This document shows positions 56,434 to 64,000 of a DNA stretch of 64,000 bases, piece by piece. The translations under genes were made by a program, and so were the position numbers. Numbering within the stretch: position 1 is the stretch's first letter; the number at the start of each line of letters is the position of its first letter. The DNA lies in contig NZ_JQCQ01000006.1 in NCBI RefSeq assembly GCF_001437605.1, positions 1 through 64,000 on the forward strand, given 5' to 3'. This DNA is from Pediococcus argentinicus. GTDB taxonomy: Bacteria; Bacillota; Bacilli; Lactobacillales; Lactobacillaceae. The notes beneath the pieces were generated by a model. That model saw only the letters and a program-made list of their open reading frames with translations, was not told the origin of the DNA and did not search any database.

Positions 56434-57552
56434 TTAATTAGTGTTTTCTTCGGCTTTATCTGAAATACCCTTCGTCGAATGGACTGGTTTCGCAAAAATC
56501 ATACGGCCAGCATCCGTCTGTAGGGCACTCGTAACAACGACATCAATCTGCTCACCAATATAGAACTTACCGTCTTCAACAACGACCATCGTTCCATCGT
56601 CAAGATAAGCAACTCCTTGTTGACGCTCAGTCCCGTTTTTAACAACGTGTACATGTAGCCCTTCACCAGGAATCACCCGTGGTTTTAAAGCGTTGGCCAA
56701 TTCATTCACGTTCAACACTTGAACATTTTGAAATTGACTAACCTTGTTCATGTTGTAGTCATTAGTAACGACAACGGCATCTTTATCCTTTGCGAGTTGA
56801 ATAATCTTACTATCAACTTCATCAATATCATCATAGTCGCCTTCATACATTTCAATTGGAATAATATTTTCATTTTGAAGCTTGTTCAAAAAGTCCAACC
56901 CACGACGACCACGAACACGTTTGATACTATCTGCAGAGTCTGCAATATATTGAAGCTCATAAAGGACAAAGTTAGGTACCAATAAAGTTCCTTCGATAAA
57001 TCCAGTCTTAACAAGGTCATAGATCCGGCCATCAATTAAAATGTTCGTATCCAAGATCTTGTAATGATGATAGTTTTCACCAGCTCTACGCGACAAAACT
57101 TGGTCGTTACCATCCTTTTTACGGATTTGAAGGACCTTTCGCCATTCATCAATACGAGTTGTTCCAATTCGCAATCCTAAATAGCCTAAGAACAGCATTA
57201 AGATTAATGGAATAATCGTATTCACAAAGAAAATCGACGAACGATAAAACAAGGTTGAGATTAATACTGCAATCAACATCCCCACTACCATTGCTGTACT
57301 ACCAGTAATTAAGTAAAGTGGTGGTGTTTTTGTAACAACTTTTTCTGCCCGATTAACAAGCTTTTCAACGTAGCCGACTAGGAATAATGACAATAACCAG
57401 AATATTAACGCGCCTACTAGAAAATTAGTAATCGGATTATTAACCCAGAAAATGGATGAAATACCGAATAGGTCCCACATCCACTGTAGATAGGTTAATC
57501 CTAGAGCTCCACCACCAAGGGCAAAAACAGCTCGAATAATTCTTCTTTTCAT
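56434..57552 (-). CDS. PIN/TRAM membrane protein YacL
   Basis: The 372-residue protein has four N-terminal membrane helices (about residues 5-120), a PIN domain starting at [14 protein letters not shown] (about 170), and a TRAM domain near 290-350. The PIN acidic residues (D175 in DTN, E205 in LYELQ, D256 in VVTNDYN) are present, consistent with an RNase-type active site. A strong GGAGG ribosome binding site precedes it. YacL homologues lie by radA-disA and gltX; here disA is absent from the window. Confidence 0.92.
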   Translation of the reverse strand: MKRRIIRAVFALGGGALGLTYLQWMWDLFGISSIFWVNNPITNFLVGALIFWLLSLFLVGYVEKLVNRAEKVVTKTPPLYLITGSTAMVVGMLIAVLISTLFYRSSIFFVNTIIPLILMLFLGYLGLRIGTTRIDEWRKVLQIRKKDGNDQVLSRRAGENYHHYKILDTNILIDGRIYDLVKTGFIEGTLLVPNFVLYELQYIADSADSIKRVRGRRGLDFLNKLQNENIIPIEMYEGDYDDIDEVDSKIIQLAKDKDAVVVTNDYNMNKVSQFQNVQVLNVNELANALKPRVIPGEGLHVHVVKNGTERQQGVAYLDDGTMVVVEDGKFYIGEQIDVVVTSALQTDAGRMIFAKPVHSTKGISDKAEENTN

Positions 57553-57604
57553 ATTTTAGTTCACCTCCTTTCAAGTAATATCATACTCCAACATTATAAC
57601 AATT

Positions 57605-57641
57605 AAAAAAAAGCTAGGAACGATTTTTCCCAGCTTCTTGT
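57605..57641 (-). terminator. Terminator after the two hypothetical membrane genes
   Basis: On the minus strand AAGCTGGGAA pairs with TTCCTAGCTT (one mismatch) followed by T8. Confidence 0.87.
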
Positions 57642-57648
57642 TGAATTC

Positions 57649-58080
57649 TTAAAATGCCATATTTCTTTGATCCATCGTTGACAGTTTGCTTAGTGCTACT
57701 TTTATTAAATCCTGAAATGACATTTTTTCATTTTCCGTCTTTTCTTGATTCAATATACTATATCCATAAGTTTCATATTGAATTGTCGCATCCGATACTA
57801 TTTGAGCTAACATAGCTGAATACGTGTGATAATTAACAAACGCATGACCAATCGACTTTAACATCATAGCCAGTGTTAGTTTAGAATTACTTCCTGCTAC
57901 TTTTCTTTGTGCCCTGTTTGCCCCATTTATCTCTGCTACAATAATGTATAGCGGCAACCGAATCCATGCACTAATAATCTTAGATTTCACATTTTTCTTA
58001 TCAAATTGTGTGTAAGTCGTTATCAGCATGCTGACGTAATATAAAACAATAAAAAGACCTATTCCAATAATAATATACAT
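57649..58080 (-). CDS. Uncharacterised membrane-anchored protein
   Basis: I do not recognise this 143-residue protein. A hydrophobic N-terminus (about residues 1-22) forms a signal anchor, followed by a charged region, a second weak hydrophobic stretch (about 36-50), and a soluble helical C-terminus. There is no clear domain. It starts two bases after the stop of the upstream gene (ATGTAATAATG), with poor ribosome binding site of its own, so it is translationally coupled to it. The pair sits between radA and yacL, where other Firmicutes have disA or nothing. Confidence 0.75.
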   Translation of the reverse strand: MYIIIGIGLFIVLYYVSMLITTYTQFDKKNVKSKIISAWIRLPLYIIVAEINGANRAQRKVAGSNSKLTLAMMLKSIGHAFVNYHTYSAMLAQIVSDATIQYETYGYSILNQEKTENEKMSFQDLIKVALSKLSTMDQRNMAF

Positions 58081-58082
58081 TA

Positions 58083-58649
58083 TTACATCCGTCCCTTCGG
58101 TTTGTTTGACCTGTTTCTTTTTTTGCTCAGTGCTTCTGAGGCAAGCTTTCCAAATTGCTTTTTTTTATCATCCTTATTAGCAATATTACCTGCAACTCTA
58201 TCAGCTTTCATTTTTTCGAGGGCTTCATTATCTTTCTTTTCTGCAAAGTTTTCCACTCGCTTGCTACTTGCGGTATCTTCACGTGCCACAAAATAAAACA
58301 ATAAAAACGTAATCCATAAAGCAAACACTGTAATTACGAGCTTTATTATAATCGATAGCCAACCAGAAAGATAGTTCATACCCCTGGAAGGCAATCCTAA
58401 ACCTACAAGTAATATAATCACAAAAATGATAGTTATTATTTGGATATCTTTTCCTAACTTTTTGGAATCTTCTCGTGACAAAGTGCCATCTTTAGCCGCC
58501 AAAGATATAAGTATCGAAGGTACAAATAACGACGTCGTCAACGCAAACCCACTAATAGTCGCGGGAAACGTCCATATATTGATAATAAACATGCAACACG
58601 TGATTGCAGCCATTAGATTTCTAAAGAAGTTTAAATTATAAAAGGACAT
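58083..58649 (-). CDS. Uncharacterised four-helix membrane protein with basic tail
   Basis: I do not recognise this 188-residue protein. Four membrane helices are likely (about residues 8-24, 28-49, 70-92 and 100-125), followed by a highly charged tail of about 60 residues (many Lys, Arg, Asp, Glu) ending RSNKPKGRM. The ATG at 58649 follows AAGGAAAA; a longer frame overlaps radA without one. It is coupled to the next gene. A small membrane complex is possible, but no function can be inferred. Confidence 0.75.
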   Translation of the reverse strand: MSFYNLNFFRNLMAAITCCMFIINIWTFPATISGFALTTSLFVPSILISLAAKDGTLSREDSKKLGKDIQIITIIFVIILLVGLGLPSRGMNYLSGWLSIIIKLVITVFALWITFLLFYFVAREDTASSKRVENFAEKKDNEALEKMKADRVAGNIANKDDKKKQFGKLASEALSKKRNRSNKPKGRM

Positions 58650-58686
58650 ATTTTTCCTTACTTTTTCTTTAATTTGGTAACTATAA

Positions 58687-60057
58687 TCAATTAAAAATTC
58701 GTTGAATAGCTTCTTTAATTGTTGCAACCCCAATTACTTGAATTCCTGTTGGAGGTGTCCATCCTTGTAAATTATTCTTAGGAATAAAAATCCGTTTAAA
58801 GCCGAGCTTCTGCGCTTCAGCAACTCGTTGTTCGATTCGATTTACTCGTCGGATTTCACCAGTCAAACCAATTTCACCGACAAAACTATCCGTTGGTAAG
58901 GTTCCAACATTTCTAAAACTAGAAACAATACCAATAGCTAAAGCTAAATCAATCGCAGGTTCATCAAGTTTGACTCCACCAGCTGCTTTTAAGTACGCAT
59001 CTTGATTTTGGAGTGTCATGTTAGCTCGTTTTTCTAAAACTGCCATAATCAAAGAGACACGGTTCCGATCTAAACCACTAGCTGTTCGTTGTGCATTTCC
59101 ATAGACAGTTGGCGTAATTAAAGCCTGAATCTCAACTAAAATTGGACGAGTTCCTTCCATCGAGACTACGATAGCTGAGCCATTGGCATCACTCAAGCGT
59201 TCTTCTAGGAAGATTTCAGATGGATTAGAAACTTCTTTTAATCCACCCTCTTGCATTTCAAAAATACCCAATTCATTGGTTGAACCAAACCGGTTTTTAA
59301 CCGCCCGTAGAATTCTGTAAGTATGATGAAGATCACCTTCAAAATAAAGAACTGTATCCACCATATGTTCCAAAATCTTAGGCCCGGCAATGGCACCACC
59401 TTTAGTCACATGACCCACGATAAAAATGGTAATGTTGTTAGTCTTAGCAATTTGCATTAACTCTGCAGTGATTTCTCGAATTTGAGAAACACTACCAACA
59501 GCCGATTCAATATCTGGTTCTTGCATTGTTTGAACCGAATCAATGATGACATAGTCTGGGTGAAGTTCTTCAATTGAGTGACGAATATTCGTCATATCCG
59601 TTTCTGGATATAGGTAGAAATTCTCACTCGCTACTTTTAAACGATCTGCTCGCATTTTAATTTGAGCAGCACTTTCTTCACCAGACACATATAGAACATC
59701 CCGTTTTGTTGCTGCTAGTTGGCCAGAAATTTGGAGTAGCAGAGTTGATTTACCAATACCAGGATCCCCACCAATCAATACTAAAGAACCTGGCACAACT
59801 CCGCCTCCGAGGACACGGTTAAATTCTTCCATCTGAGTTTTCACACGGGGAGAATCTTCCATACTAACGTTTTTAATTAGTTGTGGTTTACTGTGTTCGC
59901 CTTCAAAGCTAACTCGGCTTTTACGTTCGTTCTTAGGCTCAACTTCACGTTCTTCGACTAACGTGTTCCATTTGCCACAGTTTGGACAACGGCCTAAGAA
60001 GCGTGGTGATACATAGCCACATTCTTGACATACAAATTTTGTTTTTACTTTTGCCAA
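58687..60057 (-). CDS. radA: DNA repair protein RadA
   Basis: RadA is a RecA-like helicase that drives branch migration in recombination and repair. The 456 residues begin with a zinc finger (C10, C13, C24, C27). Walker [11 protein letters not shown] is at 96-105, KNRFG at 254-258, and a Lon-protease-like C-terminal domain follows. It lies 97 bases after dut and may also aid natural transformation. Confidence 0.97.
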   Translation of the reverse strand: MAKVKTKFVCQECGYVSPRFLGRCPNCGKWNTLVEEREVEPKNERKSRVSFEGEHSKPQLIKNVSMEDSPRVKTQMEEFNRVLGGGVVPGSLVLIGGDPGIGKSTLLLQISGQLAATKRDVLYVSGEESAAQIKMRADRLKVASENFYLYPETDMTNIRHSIEELHPDYVIIDSVQTMQEPDIESAVGSVSQIREITAELMQIAKTNNITIFIVGHVTKGGAIAGPKILEHMVDTVLYFEGDLHHTYRILRAVKNRFGSTNELGIFEMQEGGLKEVSNPSEIFLEERLSDANGSAIVVSMEGTRPILVEIQALITPTVYGNAQRTASGLDRNRVSLIMAVLEKRANMTLQNQDAYLKAAGGVKLDEPAIDLALAIGIVSSFRNVGTLPTDSFVGEIGLTGEIRRVNRIEQRVAEAQKLGFKRIFIPKNNLQGWTPPTGIQVIGVATIKEAIQRIFN

Positions 60058-60154
60058 TCTATTTCCCCCTGTTTAAAAATGATGAAAACAATTGTAGCAC
60101 CGAAATGTTCTAATACATATCAATACGTCGTAAATCATATAAATACTTTAAAAT

Positions 60155-60691
60155 TTATTTCTTAGTTGAGCCAAATCCGCCTTCACGACTCTTAGTAACT
60201 TCTTTTTCATTATCAGCAGTGAGGTACTTCATGAAGATTCCTTGGCCAATTCGTTCGCCCTTTTTAATTTTTAAATCTCGGAGACCATAGTTGATCATTT
60301 GAAAATAGATGGCCCCTTCATTAGCTGGATTATTGTAGTAATCTGCATCAATAATCCCAACCCCATTTGGTAATATCATTCGTCTTTTAAGTGGATTACT
60401 GGAACGATTAGCCAACATCAGGTATTCATCGTCTTCCATATAAGCTTTAATACCAGTTGGAATAAGTAATGGTTTTAGATCTTTATCAGCTAAGTCGATC
60501 TCTTCATCACTACTATTTTCAGCTTTACGAATTGCACGTAGTATTTTAATAAAGTTTAATTTCCAAATTGATGGTAAAACAAAATCTTCAGATGCTTCAA
60601 AGTCATAACCTGCCGCATGTTTTGTTTGACGTTCAGGTAAATTAATATCTTGATCCGCATACTTTTTGATAACTTCAAATCCTCTACTCAT
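60155..60691 (-). CDS. dut: dUTP diphosphatase
   Basis: The enzyme hydrolyses dUTP to dUMP and keeps uracil out of DNA. The 178-residue trimeric dUTPase has motif I AGYD at 27-30, motif II NRSS at 95-98, motif III NGVGIIDADYYN at 109-120, motif IV GERIGQ at 145-150, and motif V GGFGST at 171-176. A segment of about 30 residues (about 42-72) between motifs I and II makes it longer than the usual 140-150. It stands before radA. Confidence 0.94.
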   Translation of the reverse strand: MSRGFEVIKKYADQDINLPERQTKHAAGYDFEASEDFVLPSIWKLNFIKILRAIRKAENSSDEEIDLADKDLKPLLIPTGIKAYMEDDEYLMLANRSSNPLKRRMILPNGVGIIDADYYNNPANEGAIYFQMINYGLRDLKIKKGERIGQGIFMKYLTADNEKEVTKSREGGFGSTKK

Positions 60692-60828
60692 AATCGTTCC
60701 TCCACAAATTTAATATTAGTTTCATTATCCTTGGTTAGGAAACTTTTGTAAACGAATTCTTTGGAATTGTTGACTTTACTTAAGGAGTTAAGGACAATTA
60801 AGTTAATCAAATATGGGAGGTGTTTTTG

Positions 60829-61161
60829 ATGGATTTAATCAACGATGGTAAACGTTTATATTTTAATGACGAAAACGGGCAGTTAGCCGGTGAAGTTTCA
60901 TATTTCAAATTGCCCAACAAAGATGTTGAAGTACTAGAACGAGTATTTGTTTCTCCTGCACTTCGGGGGCAAGGAGTTGCTGAAGATATTACCCGTGAAT
61001 TTATGAACTTTATTCAAGAAAATAACGAACAGTTCTATCCACTATGTCCATATTCAAAGCGTTTTTTAGCAAAATATCCCGAATTTGAAAAGTACAACGT
61101 TCAAAGTTCGATTTCTGAAGAAGACGTACGCACCGTCCAAAACAACATTAAAGGAGAATAA
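60829..61161 (+). CDS. GNAT-family N-acetyltransferase (YjdJ-like)
   Basis: The 110-residue protein is a minimal GNAT of the PF14542 group, with VFVSPALRGQGVAEDITREFM (about 40-60, two overlapping blocks) matching the acetyl-CoA loop and CPYSKRFLAKYPEF following it. The ATG at 60829 follows GGGAGG; an in-frame GTG three codons upstream is less likely. It is six bases before rpiA. The substrate is unknown. Confidence 0.85.
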   Translation: MDLINDGKRLYFNDENGQLAGEVSYFKLPNKDVEVLERVFVSPALRGQGVAEDITREFMNFIQENNEQFYPLCPYSKRFLAKYPEFEKYNVQSSISEEDVRTVQNNIKGE

Positions 61162-61167
61162 CTCAAA

Positions 61168-61851
61168 ATGGATCAAAATGAATTAAAGAAATTAGTTGGT
61201 GAAGAAGCTGTTAAATTTATCGAAGACAATATGGTCGTTGGTTTAGGAACCGGATCAACTGTTAAATTCATGGTTGATGCTTTAGGCGCTCGTGTTAAAA
61301 ATGAAGGACTTCATATTGTTGGAGTTCCTACTTCAAACCGTACAGCTGAACAAGCTCGCTCATTAGGTATTACAGTTAAGTCTGTCGATGAAGTGGACCA
61401 CATTGATTTAACAATCGATGGTGCCGATGAAATTAGTAATGATTTCCAAGGTATTAAAGGTGGCGGTGCTGCACATCTATTCGAAAAGATCGTTGCTACT
61501 AACTCAAATAAAGTTATGTGGATTGTAGACGAATCCAAAATGGTTCATAAACTTGGTAAATTCCCTCTACCTTTGGAAGTCATTCCTTATGGTAGTAAAC
61601 AAGTATTTAAGAAATTAGAAAAAAAAGGACTCCATCCTGAATTTAGAATGGATGAACAAGGCAAACACGTTCTAACTGATTCAGAGAATTATGTCATTGA
61701 TTTACATCTCGGTGAAATCGATCATCCACATGAATTAGCAGACTACTTAATTAAAGAAGTTGGAATCGTTGAACAAGGCCTATTCCTAGATATGGTCAAC
61801 ACGGTGATTGTTGGTCGTCAAGATGGGCCAGAAGTTTTACAAGCCCGTTAA
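61168..61851 (+). CDS. rpiA: Ribose-5-phosphate isomerase A
   Basis: RpiA interconverts ribose-5-phosphate and ribulose-5-phosphate in the pentose phosphate pathway. The 227 residues include the phosphate-binding [15 protein letters not shown] (about 26-40), [20 protein letters not shown] and [13 protein letters not shown]. It lies six bases after the GNAT gene. Confidence 0.97.
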   Translation: MDQNELKKLVGEEAVKFIEDNMVVGLGTGSTVKFMVDALGARVKNEGLHIVGVPTSNRTAEQARSLGITVKSVDEVDHIDLTIDGADEISNDFQGIKGGGAAHLFEKIVATNSNKVMWIVDESKMVHKLGKFPLPLEVIPYGSKQVFKKLEKKGLHPEFRMDEQGKHVLTDSENYVIDLHLGEIDHPHELADYLIKEVGIVEQGLFLDMVNTVIVGRQDGPEVLQAR

Positions 61852-61940
61852 AGCTAAAATTAAAAAACTCTTTTAGAAATGGGATTAAAATTAGAGTATA
61901 ATGAAAATTAATCTTTTATTTAAGAATGGAGCTGGATGGA

Positions 61941-63290
61941 TTGAGTAACAACGAAATTTCACAAGACTTAATTAATCAATTTAAAAATGATTATGCTAGC
62001 CGTAAAGAATCAAAAGTTTTAGAACGTACTGTAACTAAAAACGGAATCTTAGCATCAAGCCAAGATTTACGTGCTGACATTGATAGCACTCCTGTCTTTT
62101 CAATCGACTTAGACACTGGTGATGTTGCTAACCAAAAACAAAGTGGTCGTTGTTGGATGTTCGCCGCATTAAACACAATGCGCCATGACATGAAGGATCA
62201 ATTCCGAGTTAAAGGTAACTTTGAACTTTCACAAAACTACACTTTCTTCTGGGATAAGTTTGAAAAATCAAACTGGTTCTACGAAAACATCATTAAGACT
62301 GCTGACTTGGGTACTGACGATCGTAAAGTTTCATGGTTATTAAACGAACCCCAAGGCGATGGTGGCCAATGGGATATGCTTTGTGCCTTAATCGAAAAAT
62401 ACGGTGTTGTTCCTCAATCCGTATACCCAGAAACATATAACAGTTCAAAATCACGTGAATTCGATACTTTATTAAACGAAAAATTACGTAAGGATGCTGT
62501 TACATTACGTGAATTAGTTAACGCTAAGACATCTGCTGAAGAAGTTCAAGCACGAAAAGAAAAAATGCTTGGCGAAGTTTACCGCATGGCATCATACAGC
62601 TTTGGTGAACCACCAGTTAAATTTGACTGGGAATTCCGCGATGATGACAAACAATATCATCGTGAAGCTGGTATCACACCTAAAGAGTTCTTCACTAAGT
62701 ACGTTGGTTGGGATCTAGAAACCTACGTCTCAATTATCAACGGACCTACTGCTGACAAACCATTTAACAAAACTTACTCAGTTGAAATGCTTGGTAACGT
62801 TGTAAATGGTCGCCAAGTTAAACATTTAAACTTAGACATGCACGACTTCAAGCAAGCTGCTATTAACCAACTTAAAGCTGGCAAATCAGTTTGGTTCGGT
62901 TGTGATGTTGGTCAACATTCAGAGCCTCGTGAAAAAGGTTTATTAGATTTAAATGTTTTCGCTGAAGACGAATTATTTGATATCGACCTTTCTATGTCAA
63001 AAGCTGAACGACTAGACTACAAGGAAAGCCTCATGACACATGCCATGGTACTTACTGGTGTTGATTTAGTTGATGGCAAACCTAAGAAGTGGAAAGTTGA
63101 AAACAGTTGGGGTGAAAAAGTCGGAACTAAAGGTTACATGGTTATGACCGACGAATGGATGGACGAATATTGTTATCAAGTTGTAGTTGAAAAACAATAC
63201 TTAACTGAAGAACAACGTAAAGCCCAAGCTGAAGAACCAACTCAATTATTGCCATGGGATCCAATGGGTTCACTCGCATACCGCGACTAA
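61941..63290 (+). CDS. pepC: Aminopeptidase C (bleomycin-hydrolase family)
   Basis: PepC is a cytoplasmic cysteine aminopeptidase that helps use milk- or plant-derived peptides. The 449 residues have the papain-like catalytic residues: Cys in QSGRCWMFAALN, His in MTHAMVLTGVD, and Asn in VENSWGEK. The TTG at 61941 follows GGAG at nine bases and gives the usual family length; an ATG at 61926 would lack a ribosome binding site. A TATAAT at 61897-61902 is a likely -10. The stop is shortly before a bidirectional terminator. Confidence 0.94.
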   Translation: MSNNEISQDLINQFKNDYASRKESKVLERTVTKNGILASSQDLRADIDSTPVFSIDLDTGDVANQKQSGRCWMFAALNTMRHDMKDQFRVKGNFELSQNYTFFWDKFEKSNWFYENIIKTADLGTDDRKVSWLLNEPQGDGGQWDMLCALIEKYGVVPQSVYPETYNSSKSREFDTLLNEKLRKDAVTLRELVNAKTSAEEVQARKEKMLGEVYRMASYSFGEPPVKFDWEFRDDDKQYHREAGITPKEFFTKYVGWDLETYVSIINGPTADKPFNKTYSVEMLGNVVNGRQVKHLNLDMHDFKQAAINQLKAGKSVWFGCDVGQHSEPREKGLLDLNVFAEDELFDIDLSMSKAERLDYKESLMTHAMVLTGVDLVDGKPKKWKVENSWGEKVGTKGYMVMTDEWMDEYCYQVVVEKQYLTEEQRKAQAEEPTQLLPWDPMGSLAYRD

Positions 63291-63301
63291 GATTAAAATT
63301 T

Positions 63302-63341
63302 AAAAGCAGTTCAAACCTTAGCTGGTTTGAACTGCTTTTTA
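63302..63341. terminator. Bidirectional terminator between pepC and gpmA
   Basis: AAAAGCAGTTCAAACC pairs with GGTTTGAACTGCTTTT around a six-base loop, with T-runs on both strands. Confidence 0.94.
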
Positions 63342-63342
63342 C

Positions 63343-64000
63343 TTACTTTAAAATTGATTTACTAACAATGTTCAAATACTGGTCCAATTCGTAAACGATT
63401 GGCTCTCCATTTTCAACTTCAACGCCATCAATTCCAGCATCTGAAATAGATTCTAGATATTTAATCAAAGCCCGTAAACTGCTACCATGGGCGACAATCA
63501 ATTGATTCTTGCCATCCAGTAATTCTGGTGCAACGTGGCTGGTCCAATACGGAATCAGTCGATCATAAGCCATATGTAAACTTTCACCCAAGGGCTCTGA
63601 TAAAATACCATTCTGCGCATAACGGCGATCATATTCTGGTTGATCTAAAAGCGGTGGTACAGCATCAAAACTTCGACGCCATTTGGCAACTTGTTCAACA
63701 CCATACATTACTCGTGTTTTATCTTTGTTAAGGCCGCGTAATGCACCATAATGGCGCTCATTTAAACGCCATGTTTTAGTTATTGGTAACCAATTTTGAT
63801 TAATTTGATCTAGCACTAAATCTGCTGTCACGATTGCGCGTTGCAACATGGAGGTATGAACATGGCTAAACTCAATTCCAGTCTCTTTAATTAGCTTTCC
63901 GGCACTGATAGCTTGTTGAACACCTTTGTCCGTTAAGGAAACATCAGTCCAACCAGTATACTCATTATCGCGATTGGCTAAGCTTTCACCATGACGCACT
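63343..64000 (-). CDS. gpmA: 2,3-bisphosphoglycerate-dependent phosphoglycerate mutase, N-terminus beyond the right edge
   Basis: GpmA interconverts 3- and 2-phosphoglycerate in glycolysis. The visible part has [20 protein letters not shown] at the start (first catalytic His), [12 protein letters not shown], and [12 protein letters not shown] near the end with the second His in VAHGSS. The window begins in the middle of the gene, so roughly the first ten residues are missing. Length and motifs fit the cofactor-dependent enzyme. Confidence 0.93.
   Translation of the reverse strand, partial: VRHGESLANRDNEYTGWTDVSLTDKGVQQAISAGKLIKETGIEFSHVHTSMLQRAIVTADLVLDQINQNWLPITKTWRLNERHYGALRGLNKDKTRVMYGVEQVAKWRRSFDAVPPLLDQPEYDRRYAQNGILSEPLGESLHMAYDRLIPYWTSHVAPELLDGKNQLIVAHGSSLRALIKYLESISDAGIDGVEVENGEPIVYELDQYLNIVSKSILK

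Overview
The window is a chromosomal segment of a low-GC Gram-positive lactic acid bacterium, most likely a member of the Lactobacillaceae. The evidence is the AT-rich sequence, strong AGGAGG-type ribosome binding sites, a short SecA without the C-terminal zinc motif, PepC, HPr kinase, SpxR-free class Ib ribonucleotide reductase, a Mub-type adhesin, and a gene order shared with lactobacilli. I do not assign a genus. Nearly everything is ordinary core chromosome; no prophage, transposase, CRISPR array, tRNA or rRNA was seen.

Layout, left to right. 0-1.5 kb: the 5' part of a secreted Mub-repeat adhesin on the minus strand, interrupted by an in-frame stop. 1.7-7.4 kb: pspC-yvlD-hprK-lgt-gpsA-galU-trxB (carbon control, lipoprotein and phospholipid biogenesis, UDP-glucose, redox). 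7.5-18.2 kb: the phosphate regulon secA-prfB-phoP-phoR followed by pstS-pstC-pstA-pstB-pstB-phoU behind tandem PhoP boxes. 18.4-23 kb: hpf, the DNA-uptake genes comFA-comFC, yigZ and tagO. 23-28 kb: kimA-like potassium importer, groES-groEL under CIRCE, and a CPBP protease. 28-32.3 kb: tsaB-rimI-tsaD-serine hydrolase-rex. 32.4-37.5 kb: galE, then tmk-darA-holB-yabA-rsmI-thioesterase. 37.6-39.3 kb: a divergent HxlR regulator and MFS exporter that look inserted between replication genes. 39.4-43.4 kb: methyltransferase-tadA-SRP RNA-dnaX-ybaB-recR. 43.5-47.8 kb: nrdH, nrdE-nrdF under a pair of NrdR boxes, and a LOG-family hydrolase. 47.8-57.6 kb: the conserved yacL-gltX-cysS-mrnC-rlmB-sigH-rpmG-secE-nusG-rplK-rplA-rplJ-rplL block. 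57.6-60.7 kb: dut-radA with two unrecognised membrane-protein genes. 60.8-64 kb: a GNAT protein, rpiA, pepC and a gpmA cut by the right edge.

The most unusual signal is a family of roughly 120-base intergenic elements: two tandem copies after rex (28.09-28.33 kb, minus strand) and one between gltX and cysS (54.67-54.79 kb, plus strand). The three copies differ in sequence but can be folded into the same three-helix hairpin, with compensatory changes, a 7-base loop, and a U-G wobble at the same position that would be a C-A mismatch on the other strand. This looks like a strand-specific structured RNA or RNA-like repeat.

Other signals worth attention are the premature stop in the adhesin, the programmed frameshift in prfB whose ribosome binding site abuts the secA terminator, a perfect 14-base palindrome over the MFS promoter, a terminator between nrdH and nrdEF, an A-run in dnaX that would give a gamma-sized product, and a serine hydrolase lacking the catalytic lysine.
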